Below, one piece after another: positions 36,639 through 46,042 of a stretch of DNA of 64,000 nt. The stretch covers positions 1-64,000 of the forward strand of contig NZ_QAJN01000003.1 of assembly GCF_003852425.1 (NCBI RefSeq), given 5' to 3'. The DNA is from Paucibacter sp. KBW04 (GTDB lineage Bacteria; Pseudomonadota; Gammaproteobacteria; Burkholderiales; Burkholderiaceae_C). Made by a program: the position numbers and the translations under genes. A model generated the notes under the pieces. That model was not told the DNA's origin, ran no database searches, and saw only the letters and a program-made list of their open reading frames with translations. Numbering within the stretch: position 1 is the stretch's first letter; every line of letters starts with the position of its first letter.

Positions 36639-37106
36639 ATGGGCATCGAGATCGAACGCAAATTCCTGGTGCTGGGCGAGGCCTGGAAGGACAGCGGCCC
36701 GGGCGAGTTCATCAGCCAGGGCTATCTGAACCGCGACCCGGCCCGCACGGTGCGGGTGCGCATCAAGGGTGAGTCCGCCTGGCTGACGATCAAGGGCAAG
36801 AACCAAGGCCTGGCCCGGGCCGAGTTTGAGTACGCCCTGCCCCTGGCCGACGCCAAACAGCTGCTAGCCCTGTGTGAAGGCCCGCGGATCGAGAAGATCC
36901 GCCGCGAGGTTCAACACGCCGGCATGAGCTGGGAGGTGGATGAGTTCCTGGGCAATAACGCCGGCTTGGTGGTGGCCGAGATCGAGCTGAACAACGCCGA
37001 GCAAGAGTTTGAGCGCCCGCCCTGGCTGGGCGAGGAGGTCAGCCACGATGCGCGGTACTTCAACTCCCAGCTGGCCAACAATCCCTACACCTGTTGGGGT
37101 GAGTAG
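36639..37106 (+). CDS. CYTH domain triphosphatase (triphosphate tunnel metalloenzyme)
   Basis: The 155-residue protein has the hallmark ExExK at residues 4-8 (EIERKFLV). Tunnel strands follow: RTVRVRIKGESAWLTIKGK, FEYALPLADAKQLL, IEKIRREV, WEVDEF and AEIELNN. Bacterial relatives hydrolyse inorganic tripolyphosphate or nucleoside triphosphates; the natural substrate here is open. It starts 14 bases after pyrD. Confidence 0.88.
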   Translation: MGIEIERKFLVLGEAWKDSGPGEFISQGYLNRDPARTVRVRIKGESAWLTIKGKNQGLARAEFEYALPLADAKQLLALCEGPRIEKIRREVQHAGMSWEVDEFLGNNAGLVVAEIELNNAEQEFERPPWLGEEVSHDARYFNSQLANNPYTCWGE

Positions 37107-37195
37107 GCCGCCCCACACAGCAAGGGCTTTTCCGCACAGGCTTGGCTGACAAGTGCTGTCACAGTGGTCTCATTCAAAACCAAGAGGGTTGAGGA

Positions 37196-39268
37196 ATGAG
37201 GACTGTGCAAAAACGGGTGTTCAAGGCCCAGCGATTGATCGGCCTGCTCGGCCTGGCCTTTTTCAGCCTCGGCGGCGCACCCGCCGGGGCGCAAGGCACA
37301 ACGCCGGCGGCGCCACCGCCTCCCATCGAAGACTTTTTCCGCCTGCCCCAGTTTTTTGGTGGCGTGGTCTCGCCCGATGGCGAATGGCTGGCCGTGGTTG
37401 CCTCGCCCGAAGGCCGACGCACCCAGCTGGTCGTCGTCAATCTGCAGGACCCGAAGAACACCCGCTCCCTGGTCACCATGAGCGATAGCGATATCAACCG
37501 GGTGCAATGGGTCAATAACAAACGCCTGGTGTTCGATGTGGCGCAGTTGCAAGAGGCGACCGACAAGCCGATCGCCCGAGGCCTCTGGGCCGTGGATGTG
37601 GACGGCGGCGACTTCCGTCAACTCATCAACGCAAGTTCCAGCCTCCCCACCACCAATACCGATGGCGTGGCTCGCCTGGCCAATTCGCGCATCAAAGAGC
37701 GCCGGGAAACTCTATTGCCCTGGACCTGGCGTCTGAACAATGTGATCCGAGACGGTAGCGCCGATGTGATCCTGCGGCAGAACCACTACGACGGGACCGG
37801 GGACTTTCGTTCCGCCACCCTGGCTCGCTTCAACACCTACAGCACGAACAAAACTCAGGTGGCGGAGAATGCGCCGGCCTATGTCAGCGATTGGCTGACC
37901 GGCAGCAAGGGCAAGCCGCTGGCTGCCCTCACCCTCGAGCAAGACAAGATCGCCCTCTACCTGGCCAATAAAGAGGGCAATGCCTGGGACTTGTGGCGCC
38001 GCGCGCCCCGCATGGAGGAAGGCATTCCGACCTGGATAGACATCAGCAGCAGCGGAGAGATTTATCTGGTGGGCGCAGGCAAGTCGGCCGGTGTGGGTGA
38101 TGCCCTGTTGCTGCTGGACCCCAAGAAACCCCAGCAAGAACCCCAGGAGCTCTTGCGCATCAAGGACTATGACTTCCGCGGTGAACTGGTGCTGGACGAA
38201 AAGACCGGCCGCCTGCTGGGCGCCCACTTCGAGGCCGAGACTCAGGACAGCGTCTGGATGGAGCCCAGCATGAAGGCCATCCAGACCGAGGTGGACAAGG
38301 CCATGCGCAGCACCGTCAACCAGATTCTGTGCGGGGACGATTGCTTGAATGCCGAACGCTTGGTGGTGAAGTCTCATTCGGACCGCCAACCTCTGGCCTT
38401 CAGCATCTACGACCGAGCGAACAAGACGCTCAAGCCCATCTTGCTTTCCCGGCCCTGGATCAAGCCCAGCGCCATGGCGGCGCGGGAGAGCCTGCGCATC
38501 CCCGCTCGCGACGGCCTGATGCTGCCCACCCTCCTGACTCGCCCCAAGGCCAGCCAGCCCCTGCCCACCGTGGTGCTGGTGCACGGTGGCCCCAATGCGC
38601 GAGGCAATCACTGGGAATGGAGCGACATCCCGCAGTTCCTGGCCTCAAGAGGCTATCTGGTCATCGAGACCGATTTCCGTGGCAGCCGAGGCTATGGCGC
38701 CAAGTTTGAACGTGCGGGCTGGAAGCAATGGGGCACCGGCATGGTCGACGACATCGTGGACGCGACCCGCTGGGCCGTGGCCAAGGGTTATGCCGATGCC
38801 TCGCGAATCTGCATCGCCGGGGCCAGCTATGGCGGCTACGCCAGCATGATGGCCTTGATCCGCTACCCCGAGACCTTCAAGTGCGGCATCAACTGGGTGG
38901 GCGTGTCCGACCTGCAACTCATGTACACCTCGCTCAATAGCGACCAAGGCGCTCTGGGCTTGACCTACGACATGCCCGTCACGGTGGGTGACCCGAAGTC
39001 AGACGCCGAGATGTTCAAACAGAACTCACCCCTGCAGCAGGCCTCGCGCCTGAAACAACCCCTGCTGATGGCCCACGGCGCCATCGACCGCCGCGTGCCC
39101 CTGGAGCATGGCGTCAAGATGCGCGACGCCCTGCAAGCCGCTGGTCACAAGCAGGTGGAATGGGTGCTCTACCCCGAAGAGGGCCATGGCTGGCGTGCGC
39201 TGGAAACGAACAAGGACTTCTGGGGCCGGGTCGAGAGCTTCTTGGGGCGCAATCTGGCGGCGCCCTAA
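37196..39268 (+). CDS. Exported S9 family (prolyl oligopeptidase-type) serine peptidase
   Basis: The 690-residue protein has a signal peptide ending APAGAQ, a beta-propeller region to about 400 and a C-terminal alpha/beta hydrolase. The catalytic triad reads Ser544 (GASYGGYAS), Asp631 (HGAIDRRVPLEHG) and His664 (EEGHGW); the oxyanion stretch is VVLVHGGPNARG. Members are acylaminoacyl- or dipeptidyl-peptidases that trim peptides in the periplasm or outside. A GAGGAATG context gives a close ribosome site. It ends 9 bases before the stop of the convergent beta-lactamase gene. Confidence 0.92.
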   Translation: MRTVQKRVFKAQRLIGLLGLAFFSLGGAPAGAQGTTPAAPPPPIEDFFRLPQFFGGVVSPDGEWLAVVASPEGRRTQLVVVNLQDPKNTRSLVTMSDSDINRVQWVNNKRLVFDVAQLQEATDKPIARGLWAVDVDGGDFRQLINASSSLPTTNTDGVARLANSRIKERRETLLPWTWRLNNVIRDGSADVILRQNHYDGTGDFRSATLARFNTYSTNKTQVAENAPAYVSDWLTGSKGKPLAALTLEQDKIALYLANKEGNAWDLWRRAPRMEEGIPTWIDISSSGEIYLVGAGKSAGVGDALLLLDPKKPQQEPQELLRIKDYDFRGELVLDEKTGRLLGAHFEAETQDSVWMEPSMKAIQTEVDKAMRSTVNQILCGDDCLNAERLVVKSHSDRQPLAFSIYDRANKTLKPILLSRPWIKPSAMAARESLRIPARDGLMLPTLLTRPKASQPLPTVVLVHGGPNARGNHWEWSDIPQFLASRGYLVIETDFRGSRGYGAKFERAGWKQWGTGMVDDIVDATRWAVAKGYADASRICIAGASYGGYASMMALIRYPETFKCGINWVGVSDLQLMYTSLNSDQGALGLTYDMPVTVGDPKSDAEMFKQNSPLQQASRLKQPLLMAHGAIDRRVPLEHGVKMRDALQAAGHKQVEWVLYPEEGHGWRALETNKDFWGRVESFLGRNLAAP

Positions 39269-39277
39269 GTCAAGGCC

Positions 39278-40165
39278 TTAGCCGAGGGCCTTCACCACCA
39301 GCCCCGCCAACTCCGCGTGAATGGCGTTGAGTTCGTCCACGCTTTGTTCCGAGCCCGTCATGAAAACGGCCATCAACAGCGGGGCCTGTTCCGGCTTCCA
39401 AAAGATGGCCACATCGTTGACGGCGCCGTTGGCCCCGCTGCCGGTCTTATCTCCCGCCCGCCAGCCTTCGGGCAAGCCGGCGCGCAGGCGCTGCAATCCG
39501 GTCGTGCTGCCCACCATCCAGCCCAGCAGCAGATGGACGGCCTCCTCGCTCAGGCGATTGCCCAGCAGCAAGGCTTCCATGCTGGCCACAAAGGCAGCCG
39601 GCGTCGTGGTGTCGCGCTCATCACCCACGAGATTGGTGTTCAGCGCCAGCTCGATGCGGTCCGAGCGGGTGTGCTGATCACCTAGTTCGCGCAAAAATCG
39701 CGTCAGGCCCGGCGGGCCGCCCACCAGGGGGAATAGCAGATTGGCGGCCGGGTTGTCGCTGACCGTCACGATGGCCTCGCACAACTCGCCCACGCTCATC
39801 ACACCCCGGCCATTGACCAAGCGCGCCGAGGTGATGGGCGCATGGGCCACGATGTCATTGCTGCCAAAGCGTATCGGCTTGTCCAGGCTCAGCTGGCCCG
39901 CGTCCACCCGGGCCAGCACGGCCGCGGCCAGCAAGAGCTTGAAGCTGGAGCAAAACGCAAAGCGCTGATCGGCATTGAAAGCGATCTGCGCCCGGCTGCC
40001 GCTGTTGAGGGCAAACAAGCCGATGCGCCCACCGCTGCGCTTTTGCAAGGCTTCGATGCGGGCGAGAAGTTCGGGCTCGGCCGCATGCAGCCCTGCCGCC
40101 AGGCCCAGGCCCGTGATCAGCAGGGCTCGGCGTTTGACGTCTGCGCCATTCAAGAGGTCAATCAA
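39278..40165 (-). CDS. Class A beta-lactamase
   Basis: The 295-residue serine beta-lactamase has the active-site CSSFK (Ser73, Lys76 here), the SDN loop [11 protein letters not shown], the omega-loop IELALNT with the Glu/Asn pair, and the KTG box [29 protein letters not shown] signal resembles a twin-arginine leader. The Cys before the active Ser has no partner after KTG, so it is not the disulfide-bridged carbapenemase type. The start is TTG at 40165, overlapping the parC stop as TTGA; no ATG is available in frame. It is the last gene of the topoisomerase IV operon. Confidence 0.88.
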   Translation of the reverse strand: MIDLLNGADVKRRALLITGLGLAAGLHAAEPELLARIEALQKRSGGRIGLFALNSGSRAQIAFNADQRFAFCSSFKLLLAAAVLARVDAGQLSLDKPIRFGSNDIVAHAPITSARLVNGRGVMSVGELCEAIVTVSDNPAANLLFPLVGGPPGLTRFLRELGDQHTRSDRIELALNTNLVGDERDTTTPAAFVASMEALLLGNRLSEEAVHLLLGWMVGSTTGLQRLRAGLPEGWRAGDKTGSGANGAVNDVAIFWKPEQAPLLMAVFMTGSEQSVDELNAIHAELAGLVVKALG

Positions 40166-42540
40166 GGCGCCAGCACCCGCAAGACCTTTTGGAAGGCTTC
40201 CACGGCCTTGCCCTTGCGAGCGCGCTTGCCGGCATAGCCTGCCAAGCCCACCCCCTTCAGAAGCTCTTCCTTGGGCTTGGCGCCACGGCCCAGGCCCAGG
40301 ACCTGCAAGGCTTGGGCGAAGGCGGCCACGCTCAGCAAGGCATCCTTGGGCTCCAGGTCCATCAGGGTCAGGCCACGGCCGCCCTTGGGCTGGTGCTTGA
40401 GTTCATCCAGGGCATAGGTCAGCAAACGGCCTTGCAAGGACAGGCAGGCCAGTTGCACGCCCAACACCTCGCCCGCGGGCACCAGGGCCGGCGGCAGCAT
40501 TTTTTCATCGCCTTCCAGACTCAGGAAGGTCTTGCCGGCCTTCTGACGGCCGACCAAATCGCCCAGGGCGGCGATCAGGCCAAAGCCGCCCGTGCCGGCC
40601 AGCACCAGGCGCTGGGTGCTGGCGCCGGCGATGTAATGCGCAATCTGCGTGCCCGATTCCAGCTCGATCAAGGTGGTGATGGGCTGGCCATCGCCGCGCC
40701 CGCCCGGCAGCACCGAAACCGGCACCGAGTAGACCCGGCCGTTGCTACCGAACACGATCAGCGGGTCCACGCTGCGGCAGGGGAAGACGCCGTAAAGCTG
40801 ATCGCCCGACTTGAAGGCCAGTGCCGCGGGGTCCACCTCATGGCCCTTGAGCGCACGCACCCAGCCCTTCAAGCTCACCACCACGGTGACGGGCTCATCG
40901 ACGATGCGGACCTCGGCCGTGGCTTTCTTCTCTTCCTGGATCAGGGTGCGGCGCTCGTCGCCAAACTGCTTGGCGTCAGCCTCGATTTCCTTGACCAGGG
41001 TGCGCTTCAAGACACCGGGATTGGCGACGATGTCTTCGAGTTTGCTTTGCTCCTCGCGCAGGGATTTCAGCTCCTGCTCAATCTTGATCGCCTCCAGCCG
41101 CGCCAACTGGCGCAGGCGGATTTCAAGAATGTCCTCGGCCTGTCGGTCGCTCAAGCGGAAGCGTTCGATCAGCGCCGGCTTGGGCTCGTCGGCATTGCGG
41201 ATGATGCGGATGACCTCATCGATGTTCAACAGCACCAGCTGCCGGCCTTCCAGCACATGGATGCGATCCAGCACCTTGCGCAAGCGGTGCTCGGTGCGGC
41301 GCAAGACGGTGGCCTGGCGGAAGCCCAGCCACTCGACCAGCATCTGGCGCAAGCTCTTCTGCGTGGGGCGGCCATCCGCGCCAATCATGGTCAGATTGAT
41401 GGAGGCCGAGGTCTCCAGGCTGGTGTGGGCCAGCAAGACAGCAATCAAGTCTTGTTGGTTCACAGCCCTGCTCTTAGGCTCAAAGACCAGTCGAACCGGG
41501 GCGTCCTTACTGGACTCATCCCGCTGATAGTCGAGTACGGCCGCCACACTGGCTTTCAGCTGCAACTGCTCTTGCGAAAGCGCCTTCTTGCCAGCCTTCA
41601 CCTTCGGGTTAATCAGCTCCTCTACCTCCTCCAACACCTTCTGCGAGCTGGTGCCGTGCGGTAACTCGGTGACAACTAACTGCCATTGCCCACGGGCCAG
41701 GTCTTCAATCTTCCAGCGTGCGCGCAGCTTCATGCTGCCGCGGCCGCTCAGATAGGCTGAGCGGATGTCCTCGGCCGAGCTGATCAGTTGGCCGCCGCCG
41801 GGATAGTCCGGGCCGGGCAAGAGGGTGAAGAGTTCGTCGTCGCTCAGCTTCTCGTTCTTCAGCAAGGCGACGGCCGCGCTGGCGACCTCACGCAGATTGT
41901 GGCTGGGCACCTCGGTGGCCATGCCCACGGCAATGCCGCTGGCACCGTTGAGCAGCACAAAAGGCAGGCGGGCCGGCAATTGCTTGGGTTCCTGGGTGGA
42001 GCCGTCGTAATTGGGGATGAAGTCCACCGTGCCTTCGTCGATCTCGTCCAGCAGCAGGCGCGAGATCGGCGCCAGGCGGGCTTCGGTGTATCGCATGGCC
42101 GCAGCGCCGTCGCCATCGCGGCTGCCGAAATTGCCTTGGCCGTCGATCAGCGGATAGCGCTGCGAGAAGTCCTGGGCCATGCGCACCAGGGCGTCATACA
42201 CCGACTGATCGCCGTGCGGGTGGAAGCGACCCAGCACATCACCCACCACCCGCGCGCCCTTGACCGGCTTGGCGCCCGTCGTGCCGGTGAAGCTCAGGCC
42301 CATGCGCTCCATCGAGTAGAGGATGCGGCGCTGCACCGGCTTTTGCCCGTCGCAAACATCGGGCAGGGCCCGGCCCTTGACCACGCTCAGCGCATACTCG
42401 AGGTAAGCACGCTCGGCGTAATCGCCCAGGGTCAGGGCGTCGCCGGGCTCGTCGAAAGAGATGGGCTTCGCAGCCACAGGTGGAACAGGGGGCTGGGCCG
42501 GCTGATCCGGCAGATCGAAATCGATAGGAGTCTGGTTCAT
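40162..42540 (-). CDS. parC: DNA topoisomerase IV subunit A
   Basis: The 792-residue subunit cuts and rejoins DNA to unlink daughter chromosomes. Seen are [31 protein letters not shown] (read in parts), the fluoroquinolone-determining region [14 protein letters not shown], and the catalytic Tyr in [29 protein letters not shown] and a C-terminal beta-pinwheel of about 290 residues are also present. Positions equivalent to E. coli Ser80 and Glu84 appear as Gln and Asp. The ATG at 42540 overlaps the stop of the transglycosylase gene (ATGA). Confidence 0.96.
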   Translation of the reverse strand: MNQTPIDFDLPDQPAQPPVPPVAAKPISFDEPGDALTLGDYAERAYLEYALSVVKGRALPDVCDGQKPVQRRILYSMERMGLSFTGTTGAKPVKGARVVGDVLGRFHPHGDQSVYDALVRMAQDFSQRYPLIDGQGNFGSRDGDGAAAMRYTEARLAPISRLLLDEIDEGTVDFIPNYDGSTQEPKQLPARLPFVLLNGASGIAVGMATEVPSHNLREVASAAVALLKNEKLSDDELFTLLPGPDYPGGGQLISSAEDIRSAYLSGRGSMKLRARWKIEDLARGQWQLVVTELPHGTSSQKVLEEVEELINPKVKAGKKALSQEQLQLKASVAAVLDYQRDESSKDAPVRLVFEPKSRAVNQQDLIAVLLAHTSLETSASINLTMIGADGRPTQKSLRQMLVEWLGFRQATVLRRTEHRLRKVLDRIHVLEGRQLVLLNIDEVIRIIRNADEPKPALIERFRLSDRQAEDILEIRLRQLARLEAIKIEQELKSLREEQSKLEDIVANPGVLKRTLVKEIEADAKQFGDERRTLIQEEKKATAEVRIVDEPVTVVVSLKGWVRALKGHEVDPAALAFKSGDQLYGVFPCRSVDPLIVFGSNGRVYSVPVSVLPGGRGDGQPITTLIELESGTQIAHYIAGASTQRLVLAGTGGFGLIAALGDLVGRQKAGKTFLSLEGDEKMLPPALVPAGEVLGVQLACLSLQGRLLTYALDELKHQPKGGRGLTLMDLEPKDALLSVAAFAQALQVLGLGRGAKPKEELLKGVGLAGYAGKRARKGKAVEAFQKVLRVLAP

Positions 42541-43241
42541 GGTTGAGAGGAGTGAATCTTCAGATGCTGGGCCTGGGCGGGCAAACGTTTCTGCAACAAC
42601 GCCCAATACAGCTCCAGCACCAAATGGACATGAGCCTGGGTTTCAAGAATCGGCGGCATGCGCCCGCCGGCACGGCGCACCGCGCCTTCACCGGCATTCC
42701 AGGCGGCCAAGGCCGCATCGATACGGCCAAAGCGTTGCATCAAATCGGCCAGCATGCGCGCGCCGGTCATCACATTGGTGCGCGGGTCCAGCAGGCCTTG
42801 CTCCAGGGTTTGCGAGCCCAGCATTTTTTCGGCATAGCGGCCACCGGCCACCGAGGTGATCTGCATCAGGCCGATGGCGCCACGCGGGGACACCGCGTCA
42901 CGCTTATAGCCCGACTCCACCGCGATGATGGCCTTGAGCAGTTCCATGTCCACACCGTGGACACGCGCGGCCTCGCGCAAAAAAGGCTGCACCGCCTTGA
43001 CCTCGGGGGCAATCTCCAGCCAGGTCAAAAGACCTTGGCTGCCATCGGTCTTACCGGATACGCGGCCCGGCACAGGCGTCTTGCTGTCTTGCTTGCCGGC
43101 CATGACCAGGCTGTACTGGCCCGTCAAAGGCTTGCCTGCCAAATGCGCCACGCCCTGCGCGTCCACATAGCCCCACAGCTCGGCCTGGGCCGAGGCGGCG
43201 GCGCTCAGCGCGGCAACAAAACACAGGGCGCGGGCGATCAC
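42537..43241 (-). CDS. Lytic transglycosylase (SLT domain)
   Basis: The 234-residue exported protein has a signal peptide ending ASAQA and a goose-lysozyme-like SLT domain. The catalytic Glu109 is in [24 protein letters not shown], and [13 protein letters not shown] and [15 protein letters not shown] follow. It cleaves peptidoglycan between MurNAc and GlcNAc in the periplasm. A short N-terminal region ([10 protein letters not shown]) resembles a DUF4124-like strand. Overlaps of 4 bases with genes on both sides place it in the parE-parC operon. Confidence 0.92.
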   Translation of the reverse strand: MIARALCFVAALSAAASAQAELWGYVDAQGVAHLAGKPLTGQYSLVMAGKQDSKTPVPGRVSGKTDGSQGLLTWLEIAPEVKAVQPFLREAARVHGVDMELLKAIIAVESGYKRDAVSPRGAIGLMQITSVAGGRYAEKMLGSQTLEQGLLDPRTNVMTGARMLADLMQRFGRIDAALAAWNAGEGAVRRAGGRMPPILETQAHVHLVLELYWALLQKRLPAQAQHLKIHSSQP

Positions 43242-43777
43242 AGCGCTTCCTCACCCAGGGCCACGCGGGCTTGGTACTCGCGGTCCAGCATGGACATGAC
43301 GATCAGGCTGTCATAACCGTCCGCGCCCTCGGCCGTGATGCGCACGCTCTCGCGCAGGCGGCCTTCAACCACAAAGCCTTCGCTCTCGTAGAGCTTGAGC
43401 GCCCGCACATTGAGCGCCTTCACATCCAGCCAAAAGCGGTGGGCGTGCAACTGGGTGAAAGCCATCTTCTTCAGCAAACGCAAGGCCTCGCGGCCCAGGC
43501 CTTTGCCCTGGCCTTGGCGGGCCAGCACGATGCGTTTGAGCTCCACCGAGCCATGCGGATTGCGGCAACCTTGAAAAATTACAAAGCCAGCGCGCTCCAA
43601 TGCAGGCCCGGCCTCGATGATGAAGTGGCGCGAGTCCGGGAAGCGCAAGGCCCCCTCGTGCTGCACCCGCTCCCAGGGCGTGATGAAGGGGCGATTCGCC
43701 CCATCCTGCTCGACCGAGACCACATAGTCCAGGTCGGACAGCATCGTGGGACGCAGATGGATGCGCGGCGGGCTCAT
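43238..43777 (-). CDS. GNAT family N-acetyltransferase
   Basis: The 179-residue protein has the acetyl-CoA loop ARQGQGKGLGREALRLL and the later FWLDVKALNVRALKLYESEGFVVEG, a typical GNAT layout close to RimI/RimJ-like enzymes. The acceptor is unknown. A TTG at 43807 would extend it into the end of parE; I prefer the ATG at 43777, 19 bases after the parE stop. It ends in an ATGA overlap with the transglycosylase gene. Confidence 0.88.
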   Translation of the reverse strand: MSPPRIHLRPTMLSDLDYVVSVEQDGANRPFITPWERVQHEGALRFPDSRHFIIEAGPALERAGFVIFQGCRNPHGSVELKRIVLARQGQGKGLGREALRLLKKMAFTQLHAHRFWLDVKALNVRALKLYESEGFVVEGRLRESVRITAEGADGYDSLIVMSMLDREYQARVALGEEAL

Positions 43778-43796
43778 GGCGGTTACGGCGCGGGCC

Positions 43797-45788
43797 TTAG
43801 ACGTCAACTTCGACGGAATCGCCGTTGATCTCCATCAGCTCGCGCCGGGAGGCGGCCTCGCCCTTGCCCATCAGCTTGTTGATGGCGACCTCGGTCTCGC
43901 CCAGATCCAGGCGGCCGTAAACCACGGGCGAGAGGCGGCGGGTCTCGGGATTGAGCGTGGTGTCCCAGAGCTGGGTGGCACTCATCTCGCCCAGGCCTTT
44001 GAAGCGGCTGATGCTCCATGAGCCTTCGCGGGCGCCTTCCTTGCGCAGCTTGTCCAGGGTCGCCGTCAGCTCGCCCTCGTCCAGGGCATAGATTTTGGCG
44101 GCGGGCTTTTTGCCGCGGGCCGGTGCATCCACCCGGTAGAGCGGCGGGCGCGCCACATAAATATGGCCGGCCTCGACCAGCTTAGGGAAGTGGCGGAAGA
44201 ACAGAGTCAGCAAAAGCACCTGGATGTGAGAGCCGTCCACGTCAGCGTCCGAGAGGATGCATACCTTGCCGTAGCGCAGGCCGGAGAGATCCGGCGAGTC
44301 GTTCTTGCCATGCGGGTCCACGCCCAGGGCGACGGCGATGTCGTGGATCTCGTTATTGGCAAACAGGCGGTCGCGCTCCACCTCCCAGGTGTTGAGCACC
44401 TTGCCGCGCAGGGGCAGGATGGCTTGGGTCTCTTTGTTGCGGCCCATCTTGGCGCTGCCACCGGCCGAGTCGCCCTCGACCAGAAACACCTCGTTGTGCA
44501 AGAGATCGCGGCTTTCGCAATCGGTCAGCTTGCCCGGCAGCACGGCCACGCCCGAACCCTTGCGCTTCTCAACCTTTTGCGAGGCGCGCTGGCGGGTTTG
44601 CGCCTGTTTGATGACCAGCTCGGCCAGCTTTTTGCCATGCTCCACATGCTGGTTCAGCCACAGCTCCAGGCCGGGTTTGACGTAAGTGGACACGAGTCGC
44701 AAAGCGTCACGGCTGTTCAATCGTTCCTTGGTCTGGCCCTGGAACTGCGGGTCCAGCACCTTGGCCGAGAGCACGAAAGAGGCACGTGAGAACACATCGT
44801 CCGGCATCAGCTTCACGCCCTTGGGCAGCAAGCTGTGCATTTCGATAAAGCCCTTGATGGCGCCGAAGAGCCCGTCCTTCAGACCCGACTCATGGGTGCC
44901 GCCGGCCACCGTGGGGATCAGATTGACATAGCTCTCGCGCATGGGCGCGCCTTCTTCGGTGAAGGCCACGCACCAGCCGGCGCCCTCGCCTTCGGCGAAG
45001 TTCTCGGTCTCGGCCTTGCTGGCGTATTGCTCGCCTTCGTAGAGCGGGATCAAGGGCTCGGCGTTCAGGGTTTGCAGCAGATAGTCGCGCAGGCCGCCCT
45101 TGTAGGTCCAGGTCTGCACATCGCCGGTCTTCTCATTCGTCAGCGTGACGATGACGCCTGGCATCAGCACGGCCTTGCTGCGCAGCAGATGCACCAGCTC
45201 GTGCTTGGGCAGCTCGGCGCTTTCAAAATACTTGGCATCGGGCCAGACGCGCACGGTCGTGCCCTGCTTGCGGTCGCCGCGCACCGCGGGGCGGGCCGTC
45301 ACCGGCTCCACCACATCGCCGTTTTCAAACGCCAGCGTGGCCACCTGGCCCTCGCGCCAGACCGTCACCTCCAGGCGCTTGGCCAGGGCATTGGTCACGC
45401 TGACGCCCACGCCGTGCAGGCCGCCGGAGAAGCTGTAAGCCCCGCCCGAGCCTTTGTCGAATTTACCGCCCGCATGCAGGCGGGTGAACACGATCTCCAC
45501 CACCGGCACGCCCTCCTCGGGGTGCAGGCCGAAGGGAATGCCCCGGCCGTCGTCGGCAATGGACACCGAGCCGTCGCTGTGCTGGATCAGATCGATGCGC
45601 TTGCCGAAACCGGCCAAGGCCTCGTCGGCCGCGTTATCGATCACCTCCTGGATCGTGTGCAGGGGGTTGTCCGTGCGGGTGTACATGCCCGGGCGCTGCT
45701 TGACGGGCTCCAAGCCCTTGAGCACGCGGATGGACGCTTCGCCATAGGAAGCGGGGGAGGAATTGGTAGTGCCTTTAGTCGTCGCCAT
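43797..45788 (-). CDS. parE: DNA topoisomerase IV subunit B
   Basis: The 663-residue ATPase subunit has the GHKL motifs EVIDNAADEALAGFG, DDGRGIPFGLHPEEG and GLHGVGVSVTNALA, and the TOPRIM motifs VEGDSAGGSAKMGR and LSDADVDGSHI, ending RRELMEINGDSVEVDV. Together with ParC it forms the A2B2 topoisomerase IV. Strong similarity of the C-terminal half to GyrB exists, but length and the RPGMYTRTDNP motif fit ParE. The ATG at 45788 begins MATTKGTT. It is first gene of the five-gene operon. Confidence 0.96.
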   Translation of the reverse strand: MATTKGTTNSSPASYGEASIRVLKGLEPVKQRPGMYTRTDNPLHTIQEVIDNAADEALAGFGKRIDLIQHSDGSVSIADDGRGIPFGLHPEEGVPVVEIVFTRLHAGGKFDKGSGGAYSFSGGLHGVGVSVTNALAKRLEVTVWREGQVATLAFENGDVVEPVTARPAVRGDRKQGTTVRVWPDAKYFESAELPKHELVHLLRSKAVLMPGVIVTLTNEKTGDVQTWTYKGGLRDYLLQTLNAEPLIPLYEGEQYASKAETENFAEGEGAGWCVAFTEEGAPMRESYVNLIPTVAGGTHESGLKDGLFGAIKGFIEMHSLLPKGVKLMPDDVFSRASFVLSAKVLDPQFQGQTKERLNSRDALRLVSTYVKPGLELWLNQHVEHGKKLAELVIKQAQTRQRASQKVEKRKGSGVAVLPGKLTDCESRDLLHNEVFLVEGDSAGGSAKMGRNKETQAILPLRGKVLNTWEVERDRLFANNEIHDIAVALGVDPHGKNDSPDLSGLRYGKVCILSDADVDGSHIQVLLLTLFFRHFPKLVEAGHIYVARPPLYRVDAPARGKKPAAKIYALDEGELTATLDKLRKEGAREGSWSISRFKGLGEMSATQLWDTTLNPETRRLSPVVYGRLDLGETEVAINKLMGKGEAASRRELMEINGDSVEVDV

Positions 45789-46042
45789 GGCGGCGATTGT
45801 AGGCAGGGGCGCTGGCCGCTCCGGCCAAGCCCAGGTCTGGCCACCCCGCGGGCGCTGTTCGCCCTGCCGCCCAAGCCCATGCGACGGCCGCACAAGCCCC
45901 ATGCTCAGGGGCGATCAGCGGATTCAGGTGCTTCCCTGGGGTGCTTTGCCCTGCGAGCCCAGGGCTAGGATGCCCGGCCCAAGCCTCCCGGCCTAGCCAC
46001 CGGCTCAAGCCGGATAGTCCGCTTTTTTTCCTGGATTCCCCC
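45789..46042. promoter_or_regulatory. Shared upstream region of parE and the first amidohydrolase
   Basis: This 254-base divergent gap holds a TAGGAT -10-like box (45965-45970) inside GGGC-TAGGAT-GCCC, an inverted pair GGCTAGG (45963-45969) / CCTAGCC (45992-45998), and a tight hairpin CCGGC-TCAA-GCCGG (45999-46013) ahead of a T run at 46023-46029. The last two could act in the leader of the amidohydrolase mRNA. No -35 box is clear. Confidence 0.35.

Noticed and set aside
39278-40165. Beta-lactamase as a carbapenemase of the KPC/SME type
   Set aside because: It has the Cys before the active Ser but no matching Cys after the KTG motif, so the defining disulfide is missing.
43777-43807. TTG start at 43807 for the GNAT gene
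   Set aside because: It would add ten residues absent from the domain, and the ATG at 43777 starts the protein just before the acetyltransferase fold.
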